Positions 21,735-31,028 are shown, counted from the stretch's first letter. The stretch: DNA of 31,514 nucleotides from Moraxella lacunata (GCF_002027545.1 NZ_MXAN01000086.1:7809-39322), one strand, 5' to 3'. Numbers and translations: made by a program. Notes: generated by a model not told the origin, from the letters alone.

Positions 21735-21791
21735 TGTCAAATCATGATAAAATCACAAAAATTTGACATTTGTGTTATTTTATCATACGAT
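21735..21791. promoter_or_regulatory. Divergent promoter region with operator-like inverted repeat
   Basis: TGTCAAAT (21735-21742) and ATTTGACA (21761-21768) are perfect inverted arms 18 bases apart. On the plus strand TTGACA (21763-21768), 17 bases, TACGAT (21786-21791) forms a promoter for the secreted protein. The left arm gives a -35-like TTGACA facing the XRE gene. This fits autoregulation by the XRE protein, but binding is not shown. Confidence 0.5.
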
Positions 21792-21876
21792 AATATCACT
21801 CACAATAGTTAAGTTGTCTTTTCAACACCTCAAAACCGTTTTGCTTTGAAGTTTTGGCTTTAATATAAGGATTTTT

Positions 21877-22395
21877 ATGAAAAAGTTTATTACCGCAACA
21901 CTTGCACTTTGTTTGGTGTCATTTAGTGGTACAGCAATGGCGAATAATCAAGCGAAGTTAAATACCGTCAAACAACTTTATAGAGATGCTTTGCGATGTC
22001 GTAACAGTGAGTATGGGTGTAGAACAGACCCTGTTTGGAGCTTTGGTAATGAGAGTCTTAGAAACGCCATATCCCATGCTCATAGCTACTCCTATTTAGC
22101 AATAGACGACCCTATGCACCCATGTGGAGATTGGGATCTCGGTTATGTTGCTTTAGTTGATTGGTCTCAAGATCGTCCAGACAGTGGTTGGAAAATGAAC
22201 CAATTTACCTTTACACCCCTAAAAAACGGTAATATTCGTGCTAATTTTAAAGGTTACAAAGATTCTGTTTCTAATTTTGGTAAATTTAGTGTTGATATTG
22301 CCTTAACTTGCAAGGGTAGTGAATGCAAAGTCTCTGATATATACAACCGTGGAGAGAGTTTTAAACGATATCTTAATCAATGTCATCTAAAATAA
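21877..22395 (+). CDS. Small secreted cysteine-containing protein
   Basis: A 172-residue protein with a clear Sec signal peptide (about 1-22, ending AMA). The mature part has six cysteines (C41, C48, C83 and three near the C-terminus), which could make three disulfides in the periplasm. It has aromatic-rich strands (DPVWSFGNESL, SGWKMNQFTFTPL, IRANFKGYKDS). The fold is reminiscent of small DUF3828-like periplasmic proteins, but I do not recognise the family. Ribosome site is AAGGA before the ATG. It is monocistronic with a terminator downstream. Confidence 0.7.
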   Translation: MKKFITATLALCLVSFSGTAMANNQAKLNTVKQLYRDALRCRNSEYGCRTDPVWSFGNESLRNAISHAHSYSYLAIDDPMHPCGDWDLGYVALVDWSQDRPDSGWKMNQFTFTPLKNGNIRANFKGYKDSVSNFGKFSVDIALTCKGSECKVSDIYNRGESFKRYLNQCHLK

Positions 22396-22418
22396 CCAAT
22401 CACTCCCCAACACCACCA

Positions 22419-22445
22419 AAACCGCCCCCAAGGCGGTTTATTTAC
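22419..22445. terminator. Bidirectional terminator between convergent genes
   Basis: AAACCGCC (22419-22426) and GGCGGTTT (22432-22439) form a perfect stem with a 5-base loop, between the secreted protein gene and metR, which converge here. Confidence 0.75.
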
Positions 22446-22449
22446 CTCT

Positions 22450-23337
22450 TTACGGCTTTTTAATCCCCTCCAATAACCCCAAAAACCCCGCAATATACGC
22501 CACATCCCTACTGCTCTCACGCACCCCTGCATAAAGCTGACAATACACCCCCACCCCAAGCGGACGTGTTACCACCCAGCCTTTTTTCTCGTACTCGCTC
22601 GCCACCCAGTCAGGTAGTGCCGACACGCCCCGCTCACTCGCCACGAGCTGAATGAGCATGGCGGTAAGCTCGGTGGTGCGGATATGTTTGGGAGTGACCC
22701 CATTTGGCTCTAAAAATTTGGCGATGACATCAAGCCGAGCCTGCTCCACAGGATAGGCGATGAGTGTCTCGTCTGCTAGGTCGGTAGGATTTATCACGCT
22801 TTGGCTTGCCAGTCGGTGCGTGGGCGACATCACAAGGCGACTTTCGTAGGTAAACAGTGGCTCATAATAAATCCCATCTATCGGCAAATCGCTTGCCGTG
22901 ATAAGCAGGTCAATGTCGCCGTCTAGGAGCATTTGGTGCGGTTCAGGTTCAAACCCAGAAGCAAAATCCAAATCTACATCGCTATACTCATGACGATAGA
23001 CGTTTAAAATCGGCATAAGCCAATCAAAACAGCTGTGGCACTCACTTGCCAGTCGCAACTGTCCTGCTTGCCCGTGTGCCAAACGCCGAATATCCGCTTT
23101 GGTGCGAGCCACTTGCGGTAGGATATTATCCGCGAGCTGCAACACCAACCGACCTGCAGGCGTAAAGGTAACGGGGCGGGTACGGCGATTGACAAGTGTG
23201 ATGTCATAATAGCTTTCTAGCTCTTTTAACTGATGAGAAATGGCGGACGCGGTCAAATTAAGCTCATCGGCAGTCATGGCAAGCGAACCGAGACGGTCAA
23301 GGGTAGAGAGCATTTGCAAATGGCGGATTTCTAGCAT
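22450..23337 (-). CDS. metR: LysR-family regulator, MetR-like
   Basis: A 295-residue LysR-type regulator. The N-terminal winged helix (residues 1-60; LDRLGSLAMTADELNLTASA) is followed by a co-inducer domain. That domain contains ASECHSCFDWLMPIL, the segment conserved in MetR (ECHSC.QWL), and later YPVEQARLDVIAKFLEP. MetR activates methionine biosynthesis genes with homocysteine as co-inducer. No met gene is adjacent in the window, so its targets are not visible. The MetR assignment is by recalled pattern and fairly secure. Confidence 0.8.
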   Translation of the reverse strand: MLEIRHLQMLSTLDRLGSLAMTADELNLTASAISHQLKELESYYDITLVNRRTRPVTFTPAGRLVLQLADNILPQVARTKADIRRLAHGQAGQLRLASECHSCFDWLMPILNVYRHEYSDVDLDFASGFEPEPHQMLLDGDIDLLITASDLPIDGIYYEPLFTYESRLVMSPTHRLASQSVINPTDLADETLIAYPVEQARLDVIAKFLEPNGVTPKHIRTTELTAMLIQLVASERGVSALPDWVASEYEKKGWVVTRPLGVGVYCQLYAGVRESSRDVAYIAGFLGLLEGIKKP

Positions 23338-23560
23338 GGCGATTTTTGGTTAAAATTTTTCAGTATTTTATCATAAAATTAAAAATTTTTCAGGTTAAAA
23401 AGATTGGTAATGAGAATACATAATAATTGGTAATGGGGCGTGGTTTGTTGGATGTCTAACGAATTGGGCATTTACCTAGGCTTTGGGGTTGGCTTTGTAT
23501 GCCCACAAACACCCCGCCCAATCATGTCAAAGCCCCATGACGGGGCTTTGATGATGGCAT

Positions 23561-24442
23561 TTAATGATGGTGGTCGTGGCTGTGTCCATGAGAGCTGTGT
23601 TCATGACTGTGCTGATGTTCACCATGTCCATGATGATGTTCATGCCCTGCATGAGCGTCTTGGCTCATTTGATGGCTGTGTTCATGACTATGTGCATGAC
23701 CATGCTCATGGCTATGTTCATGATTGTGATGGGCATGTCCGCCATGATGATGACCATGCATTAGGTGCATGACGGTAGGCGAGAGCATGACAAACAGCCC
23801 TGAGATGAGCATGACAGCACCGCTAAATTTACGCAGGTTAAAGGTCTTGACCTTTTGTTGTAACCATGACAGCGTTGCCCCGGTCATGATAAGCATGGGC
23901 AGAGTACCCAGTCCAAAGGCAAGCATGAACAGCACGCCCATGATGGGTTCATGTCCTGTCGCCGCCACACTCATCGCCATCACCAAAGCCCCATAGACCA
24001 GACCACAAGGCAACAGTCCCCACAGCAGTCCTGCCCCAAGAGCCTTAGGCAGGCTGTCCATGGGCAGTACCTTTTGACGGATGGGAGCAAGGCGATTCCA
24101 AAGACCCAGTCCCACTTTTTCAAGGCGATTTAGAAATGGCACGCCAAGCATGAGCAGGGCGGCAAACACAATCGCCAGACCCAGCACGATGCGGGGCAGG
24201 GCGTTGCCCGTCATAAAGGGGGCAAGCACCGTCTCGCCAAAGATGGTTGCAATCAGCCCAAGAGCCATATAACTCATCAAACGTCCAGTGTGATAGGTTG
24301 CGATGAGCATGCCACGTTTTTGTGGGCTTAGGTTCTTCATGGAGATGCCAAAAGCAGTTACGATACCACCACACATCCCCATGCAGTGTGGTGATCCCAA
24401 AAAGCCCATGGCAAGGGCGGGCGCTAATAATACGATACTCAT
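23561..24442 (-). CDS. TauE/SafE (DsbD-like) membrane protein with His-rich metal-binding tail
   Basis: A 293-residue protein. It has six membrane segments of the cytochrome-c-biogenesis/DsbD-like type, starting with FLGSPHCMGMCGG, the CxxxC-type motif typical of the group next to ccoS. From residue ~227 onward comes a ~65-residue tail in which about every second or third residue is His (HHHGGHAHHNHEHSHEHGHA and on). Such tails bind Cu, Ni or Zn. The gene overlaps ccoS by 4 bases. A role in copper supply to cbb3 oxidase is the natural inference. Confidence 0.8.
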   Translation of the reverse strand: MSIVLLAPALAMGFLGSPHCMGMCGGIVTAFGISMKNLSPQKRGMLIATYHTGRLMSYMALGLIATIFGETVLAPFMTGNALPRIVLGLAIVFAALLMLGVPFLNRLEKVGLGLWNRLAPIRQKVLPMDSLPKALGAGLLWGLLPCGLVYGALVMAMSVAATGHEPIMGVLFMLAFGLGTLPMLIMTGATLSWLQQKVKTFNLRKFSGAVMLISGLFVMLSPTVMHLMHGHHHGGHAHHNHEHSHEHGHAHSHEHSHQMSQDAHAGHEHHHGHGEHQHSHEHSSHGHSHDHHH

Positions 24443-24651
24443 GCGTCATCCTTATTACGTTGGTTGTTTTGGGTTGCCTTGCTAGCGTGATTTAAGGCAT
24501 CACGGCGAGCTTGACGGTCATCTAAGATGATTTGGTCGGGGGCATTGTCTAAATCTTCAAACTGGTTGGACTTGACCGCATAAGCAATCGCCCAAATCGC
24601 CACAACGAACAACATAAGACTTAGCGGAATGAGTAGGTAGATACTGGTCAT
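24439..24651 (-). CDS. ccoS: cbb3-type cytochrome oxidase assembly protein CcoS
   Basis: A 70-residue protein with one N-terminal membrane segment (4-26) and the family hallmark QFEDLDNAPDQIILDDRQAR. CcoS is needed for cofactor insertion (haem/copper) into cbb3 cytochrome oxidase. It overlaps the following His-tailed membrane protein gene by 4 bases. The copper ATPase gene ccoI, often adjacent in other species, is not in the window. Confidence 0.88.
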   Translation of the reverse strand: MTSIYLLIPLSLMLFVVAIWAIAYAVKSNQFEDLDNAPDQIILDDRQARRDALNHASKATQNNQRNKDDA

Positions 24652-24941
24652 GTCATCTGTTCCAAAAGCACAAGTTCTTTGCTAGTTTACCCAAATCAGG
24701 GTTTTTTATCTTTTCACTCATCTTTTATATTGGTCATTGATTGGGGCATGCCCATACTCATGGCATTTTTATAAAATGCGTTATGTGGTCATGTTATGTG
24801 CAACCAAATAATCATATCTTATTCATGACATTAGGTAAATTGTGTTTGCAAATAATCCACATTTTAACACATTTATCAGTTTTGACAGCAAATTTTTAAA
24901 AGCCCATAAAAAATTTATGGTTTTTGGATAAACATAACTTT

Positions 24942-24981
24942 TTTCTTAAAAGTTTCTTAAATTTCTTAAAAGTTTCTTAAA
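24942..24981. repeat. 20-bp tandem repeat, two copies
   Basis: TTTCTTAAAAGTTTCTTAAA occurs twice in direct tandem (24942-24961 and 24962-24981), itself built from four TTTCTTAAA units. It lies in the ~540-base gene-free stretch 24652-25192, which otherwise is AT-rich with no clear gene. Confidence 0.85.
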
Positions 24982-25027
24982 AGCCGACCGAGCCGATTTA
25001 ATATTTGGTAGGTGATGCCAAACGTTT

Positions 25028-25101
25028 AGCATGGATAAATAGCATGGATAAATGGTCATATAAATAGCCATATGAACAGCCATATGAACAGCCATACACT
25101 G
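25028..25101. repeat. Degenerate 12/13-bp tandem repeats
   Basis: AGCATGGATAAAT twice (25028-25053), a variant GGTCATATAAAT, then AGCCATATGAAC twice (25066-25089) and a partial AGCCATACACTG. Six iterons in a row upstream of the C13 peptidase gene; they could be regulator-binding sites or slippage products. Confidence 0.75.
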
Positions 25102-25192
25102 ATTTTTTACAAAATCACTTGCCACAGCTGTAAATTTTTGCGAAAATAAGCCAAATTAGCTTTTTGTTTTATATCTGATAAAGAGTCGCCAT

Positions 25193-26623
25193 TTGTCACT
25201 ACAATCCCTAAAAATACAGTCTTTACCAAGATTTTCCCTAAACTTTGCCGCCAATATCGTCGCTGCCTTGTGGATGTTGGTGGGGTCAGTACGTGCCTTT
25301 AATTGGGTTAAGCCCACGTTTGGGCAGTTTGTGCTATTTGCTTTATTGGCGTTGGCGGTCAATATTTTGTTGGCATGGCTGACAGCACATTTTGGCAGTG
25401 ATTTTAACGAGCAAGGACTCATCAGTTATCTGATTTGGCCGACCATCATGCTCATTGCAGGGATTTTGCTTGCCAAGCGTACGCTCAACTATTCACTGCT
25501 GTTTGTGCCTGTGATTTTGTGGCTTGTGGCGGATACGCTACTGATTTTGGTACAAAGTGGCATGCAGTTTTTGAGCTTGCAAAACTGGCTACCAAACTGG
25601 ATGTATCGCATTTTGCCCGATTTGTTCGTGGCACTGTTTGTATGGCAGACGGCGGCACTACTGTTGATTTTCGCCAAGCGTTTGCACTGGCAGTGGTGGG
25701 AGCGAGTCATCATGATGATAGGGGCGATTGCCCTGTTGGTTGTCTGGCAAAAAAACGTGGCAGACCAACCCATTTTTAAGGTAAAAAACCAAAACCCAAC
25801 CATCAGCGAGACCGCCTTTTACGCCCAGCCGATGATTTTGGCAGACCATTTGGCAGGCATTGAAAAGTCGGAGACGGGCGAGACCGACTGGTATTTTATG
25901 GGTGTGGCAGGGTATAGCGAGTTAGATGTTTTTACCAATGAAATAGAGCAGGCAAAACAGCTGTTTGATGTGCGTTTTGGCACAAAGGGTAAATCGATTG
26001 CACTCATCAATAACCCAAGCACATGGCAGTCTGACCCCATCGCCACCAAGACCAGCATTCACGAGACACTCCAAACCATCGGCAAACAGATGAATGCCGA
26101 TGAAGACGTGCTGTTTTTGACGTTAAGCTCACACGGAGCGGTGGATGAGAGTGGTCAGATTTTGGGGGATTTGGTGCTGGATAATCCGCCACTGGATTTG
26201 GATGACATTGACCCTGTGTGGCTAAAAGAGACACTTGACGCATCGGGCATTCGTTGGCGGGTGATTGTCATTTCATCGTGCTACTCGGGGGCATTTATTG
26301 AGAGTTTGGCATCACCGACCACGCTCATCATCACCGCATCGGCTGCCGATAGGGCATCTTTTGGGTGTAGTCATAACGCCGATTTGAGTTATTTTGGGCG
26401 GGCGTTTTTTGCCGAAGGCTTGCGTGGCGATAAAAACACTTTTGATAATGCCTACGCCTACGCCAAAAAGCGGGTGGGCGAGCTAGAAGCACTTATGGGC
26501 TTTACGCCATCGGAGCCGCAGATGTATGTCGGTAGTCTCATGAAAACGGCACTGCCCGAGTTGGAACAAACGCTTTTTGATAACAGTCAAGAGCCGACCA
26601 TGCCAGCAGATGGCAAGCCTTAA
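25193..26623 (+). CDS. Membrane-bound C13 (legumain/caspase-like) family peptidase
   Basis: A 476-residue protein with about six membrane segments in the first ~190 residues, then a C13-type cysteine peptidase domain. Catalytic His H314 lies in LTLSSHGAVDE and Cys C363 in VIVISSCYSGAF. The acidic loop LDNPPLDLDDIDP resembles that of bacterial C13 members. Substrate and role are unknown. The frame has only a TTG start at 25193, since the first in-frame ATG (codon 28) would cut into the first membrane segment. The ribosome site is weak. It lies 42 bases before pdxJ and may be co-transcribed. Confidence 0.8.
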   Translation: MSLQSLKIQSLPRFSLNFAANIVAALWMLVGSVRAFNWVKPTFGQFVLFALLALAVNILLAWLTAHFGSDFNEQGLISYLIWPTIMLIAGILLAKRTLNYSLLFVPVILWLVADTLLILVQSGMQFLSLQNWLPNWMYRILPDLFVALFVWQTAALLLIFAKRLHWQWWERVIMMIGAIALLVVWQKNVADQPIFKVKNQNPTISETAFYAQPMILADHLAGIEKSETGETDWYFMGVAGYSELDVFTNEIEQAKQLFDVRFGTKGKSIALINNPSTWQSDPIATKTSIHETLQTIGKQMNADEDVLFLTLSSHGAVDESGQILGDLVLDNPPLDLDDIDPVWLKETLDASGIRWRVIVISSCYSGAFIESLASPTTLIITASAADRASFGCSHNADLSYFGRAFFAEGLRGDKNTFDNAYAYAKKRVGELEALMGFTPSEPQMYVGSLMKTALPELEQTLFDNSQEPTMPADGKP

Positions 26624-26665
26624 CAATAACAAGCCCTAACACACGCGATACATTAAGGAAAAACC

Positions 26666-27400
26666 ATGAAAACCCCCCGACTTGGTGTGAATATTGACCA
26701 CATCGCCACACTTCGTAACGCCCGTGGCGTGGATTATCCGTGTCCTGTCAAAGGGGCGGTGGTGTGTGAGCAGGCAGGAGCGGACGGCATTACCCTGCAC
26801 CTGCGTGAAGACCGCCGTCATATCAAGGATGTCGATGTCTATGCCATGAAAGAGGCGATTGGCATTCCGATGAACCTAGAAATGGCGGTAACAGATGAGA
26901 TGCTCGCCATTGCCCGTGATGTCCGTCCCCAGTGGGTGTGCCTTGTCCCCGAAAAACGCCAAGAGGTGACGACCGAAGGTGGGCTTGATGTTATCAATAA
27001 TGATAAATTACCCAGCTTTATCAAAGACTTACAGAATGTCGGTATCAAAGTATCGCTCTTTATTGACCCTGATACCGCCCAAATTGAAAGGGCGATAGAG
27101 CTTGGAGCAGATGCCATTGAGATTCATACAGGGGCGTATGCTGAACGCTGTCTTGAAAATGATAAAGAAAAAATCAGCCATGAGTTAGACCGTGTCAAAA
27201 TGGCGGTGGCGTTTGCCTTATCCAAGCATCCGAGCTTTTTGGTGAATGCAGGGCATGGCTTGACGGTGGATAATGTTGCTCCCATTGCCCAAATTGACGG
27301 CGTTCATGAATTAAACATCGGGCATAGTATCATTGCCGATAGCGTGTTTGTGGGACTAGATAAAGCGGTGAAAAACATGAGACAAGCATTCTCTGATTAA
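26666..27400 (+). CDS. pdxJ: Pyridoxine 5'-phosphate synthase
   Basis: A 244-residue TIM-barrel enzyme, normal length. It condenses 3-amino-2-oxopropyl phosphate and deoxyxylulose 5-phosphate to pyridoxine 5'-phosphate, the last ring-forming step of vitamin B6 synthesis. Recognised by [16 protein letters not shown] at the N-terminus, [30 protein letters not shown] and [21 protein letters not shown] lies before the ATG. recO and pdxJ are neighbours in many gammaproteobacteria; here they are about 23 kb apart. Confidence 0.95.
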   Translation: MKTPRLGVNIDHIATLRNARGVDYPCPVKGAVVCEQAGADGITLHLREDRRHIKDVDVYAMKEAIGIPMNLEMAVTDEMLAIARDVRPQWVCLVPEKRQEVTTEGGLDVINNDKLPSFIKDLQNVGIKVSLFIDPDTAQIERAIELGADAIEIHTGAYAERCLENDKEKISHELDRVKMAVAFALSKHPSFLVNAGHGLTVDNVAPIAQIDGVHELNIGHSIIADSVFVGLDKAVKNMRQAFSD

Positions 27401-27563
27401 CCTTTATTACCATTTATCGGTAAAAAATCCCCATTTTACTGTAAAAGTTGGCACCTTTTATGTAATAAACTGTATTTTTCATCAAAAAAAGGTTGTCAAA
27501 TTTTAATTTTGCCGTTAAGCTATAACTATCTGTCAGAAAGCTGAATTATTTTTGTAATTTGTA

Positions 27564-27593
27564 TTGAAAAATATTTCCGCTTAATGTTAGAAT
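27564..27593 (+). promoter_or_regulatory. Promoter of the OmpA-family porin
   Basis: TTGAAA (27564-27569), 18 bases, TAGAAT (27588-27593), about 58 bases before the ATG. A strong GGAGGA ribosome site is at 27641-27646. Confidence 0.6.
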
Positions 27594-27650
27594 AGACAGT
27601 GATAGTCTAAGTGTGTTTGACTTTATCAAAACCATCCTTTGGAGGAATTT

Positions 27651-28919
27651 ATGAAACTTAATAAAATCGCTTTGGCATTGGTTGCCACTGCTGCTACCGC
27701 TGCATCTGCTGGCGTAACCGTAACCCCACTAGTTGGTTACCAATATCAAGACGAAGCTCACAAAAAGCAACGTGAGATTTTTAAAACTGGTCAGCAACTT
27801 AACGGTGCTAACACCAATGCACCTACCAACCCAACAAATGGCGGTGTTGCTCTTGAAAGCGACCTATATACTGGCGTAGCCCTAGGTGTGGAACTAACCC
27901 CATCTACTCAGTTCCAAGTAGAATATGGCGTAACTGACACTGATGCAAGAGCTTCAAAAGCTTCTGCTAATGCTCATCCTAGAAACGTATTTGATGCCAA
28001 AGAAGAAATCATCTCTGGTAACTTCCTAATTGGTACTGAGCAGTTTTCAGGCTACACCAACAATAAGTTCAAGCCTTATGTGCTTATCGGTGCAGGTCAA
28101 GCCAAATATAAAGTAGAAAGCCGTGAACAACTTCTTGATGGCACACCAGCTGGCACAGAAGTATCTGAATCAAAAGACACCATCGGTAACCTAGGTCTAG
28201 GTGCTCGCTACCTAATCAACGATGCCTTAGCTCTACGTGGCGAAGCTCGTGCCGTTCACAACTTTGACAACGCATGGTGGGAAGGTCAAGCCCTAGCAGG
28301 TCTTGAAGTAACCCTAGGTGGTCGTTTGGCACCTACCGTACCTGTAGCACCTATTCATGAGCCTGTGGTAACTACACCACCAGTGGTAACTACACCACCA
28401 GTGATTGTGATTGAAGCACCAGAAGTTGTTGATAGTGATGGCGACGGTGTGGCTGACCATCTAGATCTATGCCCAAATACCCCACGTAACGTTGTGGTAG
28501 ATGCTAACGGCTGTCCAGTTGAGCGTGCAGTACAAGAAGACCTACGCATGGAACTTCGTGTATTCTTTGACCGTGACAAGTCAAACATCAAGCCACAGTT
28601 CCGTGAAGAAGTTGCCAAAGTTGCAGAAAAAATGCGTGAATTCCCGAACGCTACTGCTGCCATCGAAGGTCATGCATCTAAAGACAGCAAGCGTTCAAGT
28701 GCTCGCTACAACCAACGCCTATCAGAAGCTCGTGCAAACGCTGTGAAGTCTATGCTATCTAACGAGTTTGGTATCGCTCCTAACCGTGTTTCTGCGGTAG
28801 GTTATGGCTTTGACCGTCCTGCGGTGCCTAACGATACTGCTGAAAACAAAGCACTTAACCGTCGTGTTTATGCAGTTATCCAAGGTAACAAAGTAACTAA
28901 CGTTGTAGAAACCAGATAA
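27651..28919 (+). CDS. OmpA-family outer-membrane porin (Moraxella OMP CD-like)
   Basis: A 422-residue protein. Signal peptide 1-20 (ending ASA), N-terminal eight-stranded barrel (TPLVGYQYQDEA... to about residue 225), then a Pro/Thr/Val-rich hinge (VVTTPPVVTTPP). A calcium-binding TSP3-type motif follows (DSDGDGVADHLDLCP, with a Cys pair). The C-terminal OmpA domain (LRVFFDRDKSNIKP, IEGHASKDS, RLSEARANAV) binds peptidoglycan. It is abundant, structural and surface exposed; the Moraxella counterpart is an adhesin. The start was moved to the ATG behind GGAGGA. Codons are strongly biased, as in highly expressed genes. Confidence 0.9.
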   Translation: MKLNKIALALVATAATAASAGVTVTPLVGYQYQDEAHKKQREIFKTGQQLNGANTNAPTNPTNGGVALESDLYTGVALGVELTPSTQFQVEYGVTDTDARASKASANAHPRNVFDAKEEIISGNFLIGTEQFSGYTNNKFKPYVLIGAGQAKYKVESREQLLDGTPAGTEVSESKDTIGNLGLGARYLINDALALRGEARAVHNFDNAWWEGQALAGLEVTLGGRLAPTVPVAPIHEPVVTTPPVVTTPPVIVIEAPEVVDSDGDGVADHLDLCPNTPRNVVVDANGCPVERAVQEDLRMELRVFFDRDKSNIKPQFREEVAKVAEKMREFPNATAAIEGHASKDSKRSSARYNQRLSEARANAVKSMLSNEFGIAPNRVSAVGYGFDRPAVPNDTAENKALNRRVYAVIQGNKVTNVVETR

Positions 28920-28933
28920 TCTTTTGATTATTC

Positions 28934-28970
28934 AAAAACCATCCAAAGCAATTTGGGTGGTTTTTTATTT
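28934..28970 (+). terminator. Rho-independent terminator after the OmpA-family gene
   Basis: AAAACCATCC pairs with GGGTGGTTTT (one G-U pair) and is followed by a T-run. Confidence 0.75.
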
Positions 28971-29011
28971 ATCAAAATATAGGATTTGAATGCTGTATTT
29001 GTCCAAAACCG

Positions 29012-29020
29012 TGCTATAAT
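29012..29020 (+). promoter_or_regulatory. Extended -10 promoter of typA
   Basis: TGCTATAAT gives a perfect TATAAT (29015-29020) with the TGn extension. No good -35 at normal spacing is seen, as is common with extended -10 promoters. Confidence 0.5.
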
Positions 29021-29081
29021 AGACAGCTTTTGTGTGAGTTATTGGCTTACACACCTATTTTTCTACATTTTTTGAGATTTT

Positions 29082-30929
29082 ATGTCAAACAATATCCAAC
29101 ATCTACGCAATATTGCCATTATTGCTCACGTTGACCACGGTAAAACAACCTTGGTTGATAAACTTTTACAACAATCTGGTGCCTTAGGCGAGCGTGCGGG
29201 TGAGATTGAACGAGTCATGGACTCAAACGCCCTAGAGAGCGAGCGTGGCATTACCATTCTTGCCAAAAATACCGCCATCAAGTGGACGGACAAACGCACC
29301 GATACCGAATACCGCATTAACATCGTGGACACCCCCGGACACGCCGACTTTGGCGGTGAAGTGGAGCGTGTGCTGTCTATGGTGGACTGTGTGCTACTGC
29401 TGGTCGATAGCCAAGAAGGCCCGATGCCACAGACTCGCTTTGTGACCCAAAAGGCGTTTGCCCGTGGCTTAAAGCCGATTGTGATTATCAATAAAATTGA
29501 CAAACCTGCTGCCCGTGCTGATTGGGTGATTGACCAAGTCTTTGATTTATTTGACAATCTTGGTGGTACAGACGAACAACTTGATTTTCCGATTGTCTAT
29601 GCCTCGGGCATTAACGGCATTGCAGGACTATCGCCTGATGAGCTTGCCCCTGACATGACCCCCTTGTTTGAGACCATTGTGGACATCGTTGAGCCACCAA
29701 AAGTGGACGTGGACGGTGCATTCCAAATGCAAATTTCAAGCCTTGACTACAACAGCTTTGTTGGCGTGATTGGCGTGGGTCGCATTCAGCGTGGCTCGGT
29801 CAAGACCAATACCCCTGTGGTGATTGTGGATAAAGACGGCAACAAGCGTAACGGTCGTATCCTAAAAATCATGGGCTATCATGGACTTGAACGTGTGGAC
29901 GTGGACTCTGCCCAAGCAGGCGACATCGTCTGCGTAACGGGCATTGATAACCTTAACATCTCAGACACCATTTGCGACCCCAAAGAAGTCGAAGCCTTGC
30001 CAGCGTTATCGGTGGATGAGCCGACCGTATCGATGACTTTTCAGGTCAATGACAGCCCATTTGCCGGCAAAGAGGGTAAATTTGTCACGTCTCGCAACAT
30101 TCGTGAACGCCTAGACCGTGAACTGATTCATAATGTGGCACTGCGTGTTGAAGACACCGACAGTCCAGACCGCTTTAAGGTATCGGGTCGTGGCGAGCTA
30201 CATCTGTCTGTTTTGATTGAAAACATGAGACGTGAGGGCTTTGAGCTGGGTGTATCTCGACCAGAAGTTATCATCAAAGAGATTGATGGTGTGATGTGTG
30301 AGCCTTATGAGAACGTGACTTTTGATGTCGAAGAACAGCATCAAGGGGCAGTCATGGAGCAGATGGGTAACCGCAAAGGCGAGCTGACCAACATGGAGGT
30401 GGACGGCAAAGGTCGTATCCGTATCGAGGCAACTGTGCCGTCTCGTGGACTTATCGGCTTTCGCTCGGAGTTTTTGACCATGACATCTGGCACGGGTATC
30501 ATGACATCAAGTTTTAGCCATTATGGCGAGATGAAAGAGGGTGCGGTTGCCAAACGTCAAAATGGCGTACTCATTTCTATGGTAACAGGTACTTGCCTAG
30601 GCTATGCTCTGTTTAGCTTGCAAGAGCGTGGTCGACTGTTCGCCAAGCCACAGCTTGAAGTTTATGAAGGTATGATTGTCGGTATCAACTCTCGTGGCGA
30701 TGACATGGTGGTCAACCCAACCAAAGCCAAACAGCTGACCAACATCCGTGCGTCAGGCTCGGACGATGCGATTATCCTGACCCCTGCCTTGGAGTATAGC
30801 TTGGAGCAGGCGTTAGAGTTTATCGAAGATGATGAGCTTGTCGAAGTCACGCCAAAATCCATCCGTATTCGCAAAAAGTATCTGACCGAAAATGACCGTA
30901 AGCGTTTTGGGCGTAAAAAGGATGCATGA
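29082..30929 (+). CDS. typA: Translational GTPase TypA/BipA
   Basis: A 615-residue GTPase of the EF-G/LepA group. The P-loop is within IAHVDHGKTTLVDKLL near the N-terminus, switch II is VDTPGHADFGGEVER, and the guanine-specificity motif is NKIDKP. The beta-barrel and EF-G-like domains III/V follow, and the TypA-specific C-terminal domain contains RPEVIIKEIDG, FRSEFLTMT and KPQLEVYEGMIVG. TypA binds the ribosome and supports growth at low temperature and 50S assembly. Monocistronic, with a strong terminator at 31029. Confidence 0.96.
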   Translation: MSNNIQHLRNIAIIAHVDHGKTTLVDKLLQQSGALGERAGEIERVMDSNALESERGITILAKNTAIKWTDKRTDTEYRINIVDTPGHADFGGEVERVLSMVDCVLLLVDSQEGPMPQTRFVTQKAFARGLKPIVIINKIDKPAARADWVIDQVFDLFDNLGGTDEQLDFPIVYASGINGIAGLSPDELAPDMTPLFETIVDIVEPPKVDVDGAFQMQISSLDYNSFVGVIGVGRIQRGSVKTNTPVVIVDKDGNKRNGRILKIMGYHGLERVDVDSAQAGDIVCVTGIDNLNISDTICDPKEVEALPALSVDEPTVSMTFQVNDSPFAGKEGKFVTSRNIRERLDRELIHNVALRVEDTDSPDRFKVSGRGELHLSVLIENMRREGFELGVSRPEVIIKEIDGVMCEPYENVTFDVEEQHQGAVMEQMGNRKGELTNMEVDGKGRIRIEATVPSRGLIGFRSEFLTMTSGTGIMTSSFSHYGEMKEGAVAKRQNGVLISMVTGTCLGYALFSLQERGRLFAKPQLEVYEGMIVGINSRGDDMVVNPTKAKQLTNIRASGSDDAIILTPALEYSLEQALEFIEDDELVEVTPKSIRIRKKYLTENDRKRFGRKKDA

Positions 30930-31028
30930 TAAGTAAAGCTAAAACCATAAGTTAAAAATTCTTAATTGAATTTAAAATTACTTATGGTATCTTAGCGAAT
31001 CTTTGTGTTTGGTAATGACCATTGACAA

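Noticed and set aside
23440..23772. Plus-strand frame with many HD/HVHD repeats
   Set aside because: It is the antisense image of the His-rich tail codons of the 23561-24442 gene; no ribosome site or independent support.
28366..28401. 18-bp repeat in the OmpA-family gene as a mobile or regulatory element
   Set aside because: It simply encodes two VVTTPP units of the Pro-rich hinge, which is typical of this porin family.
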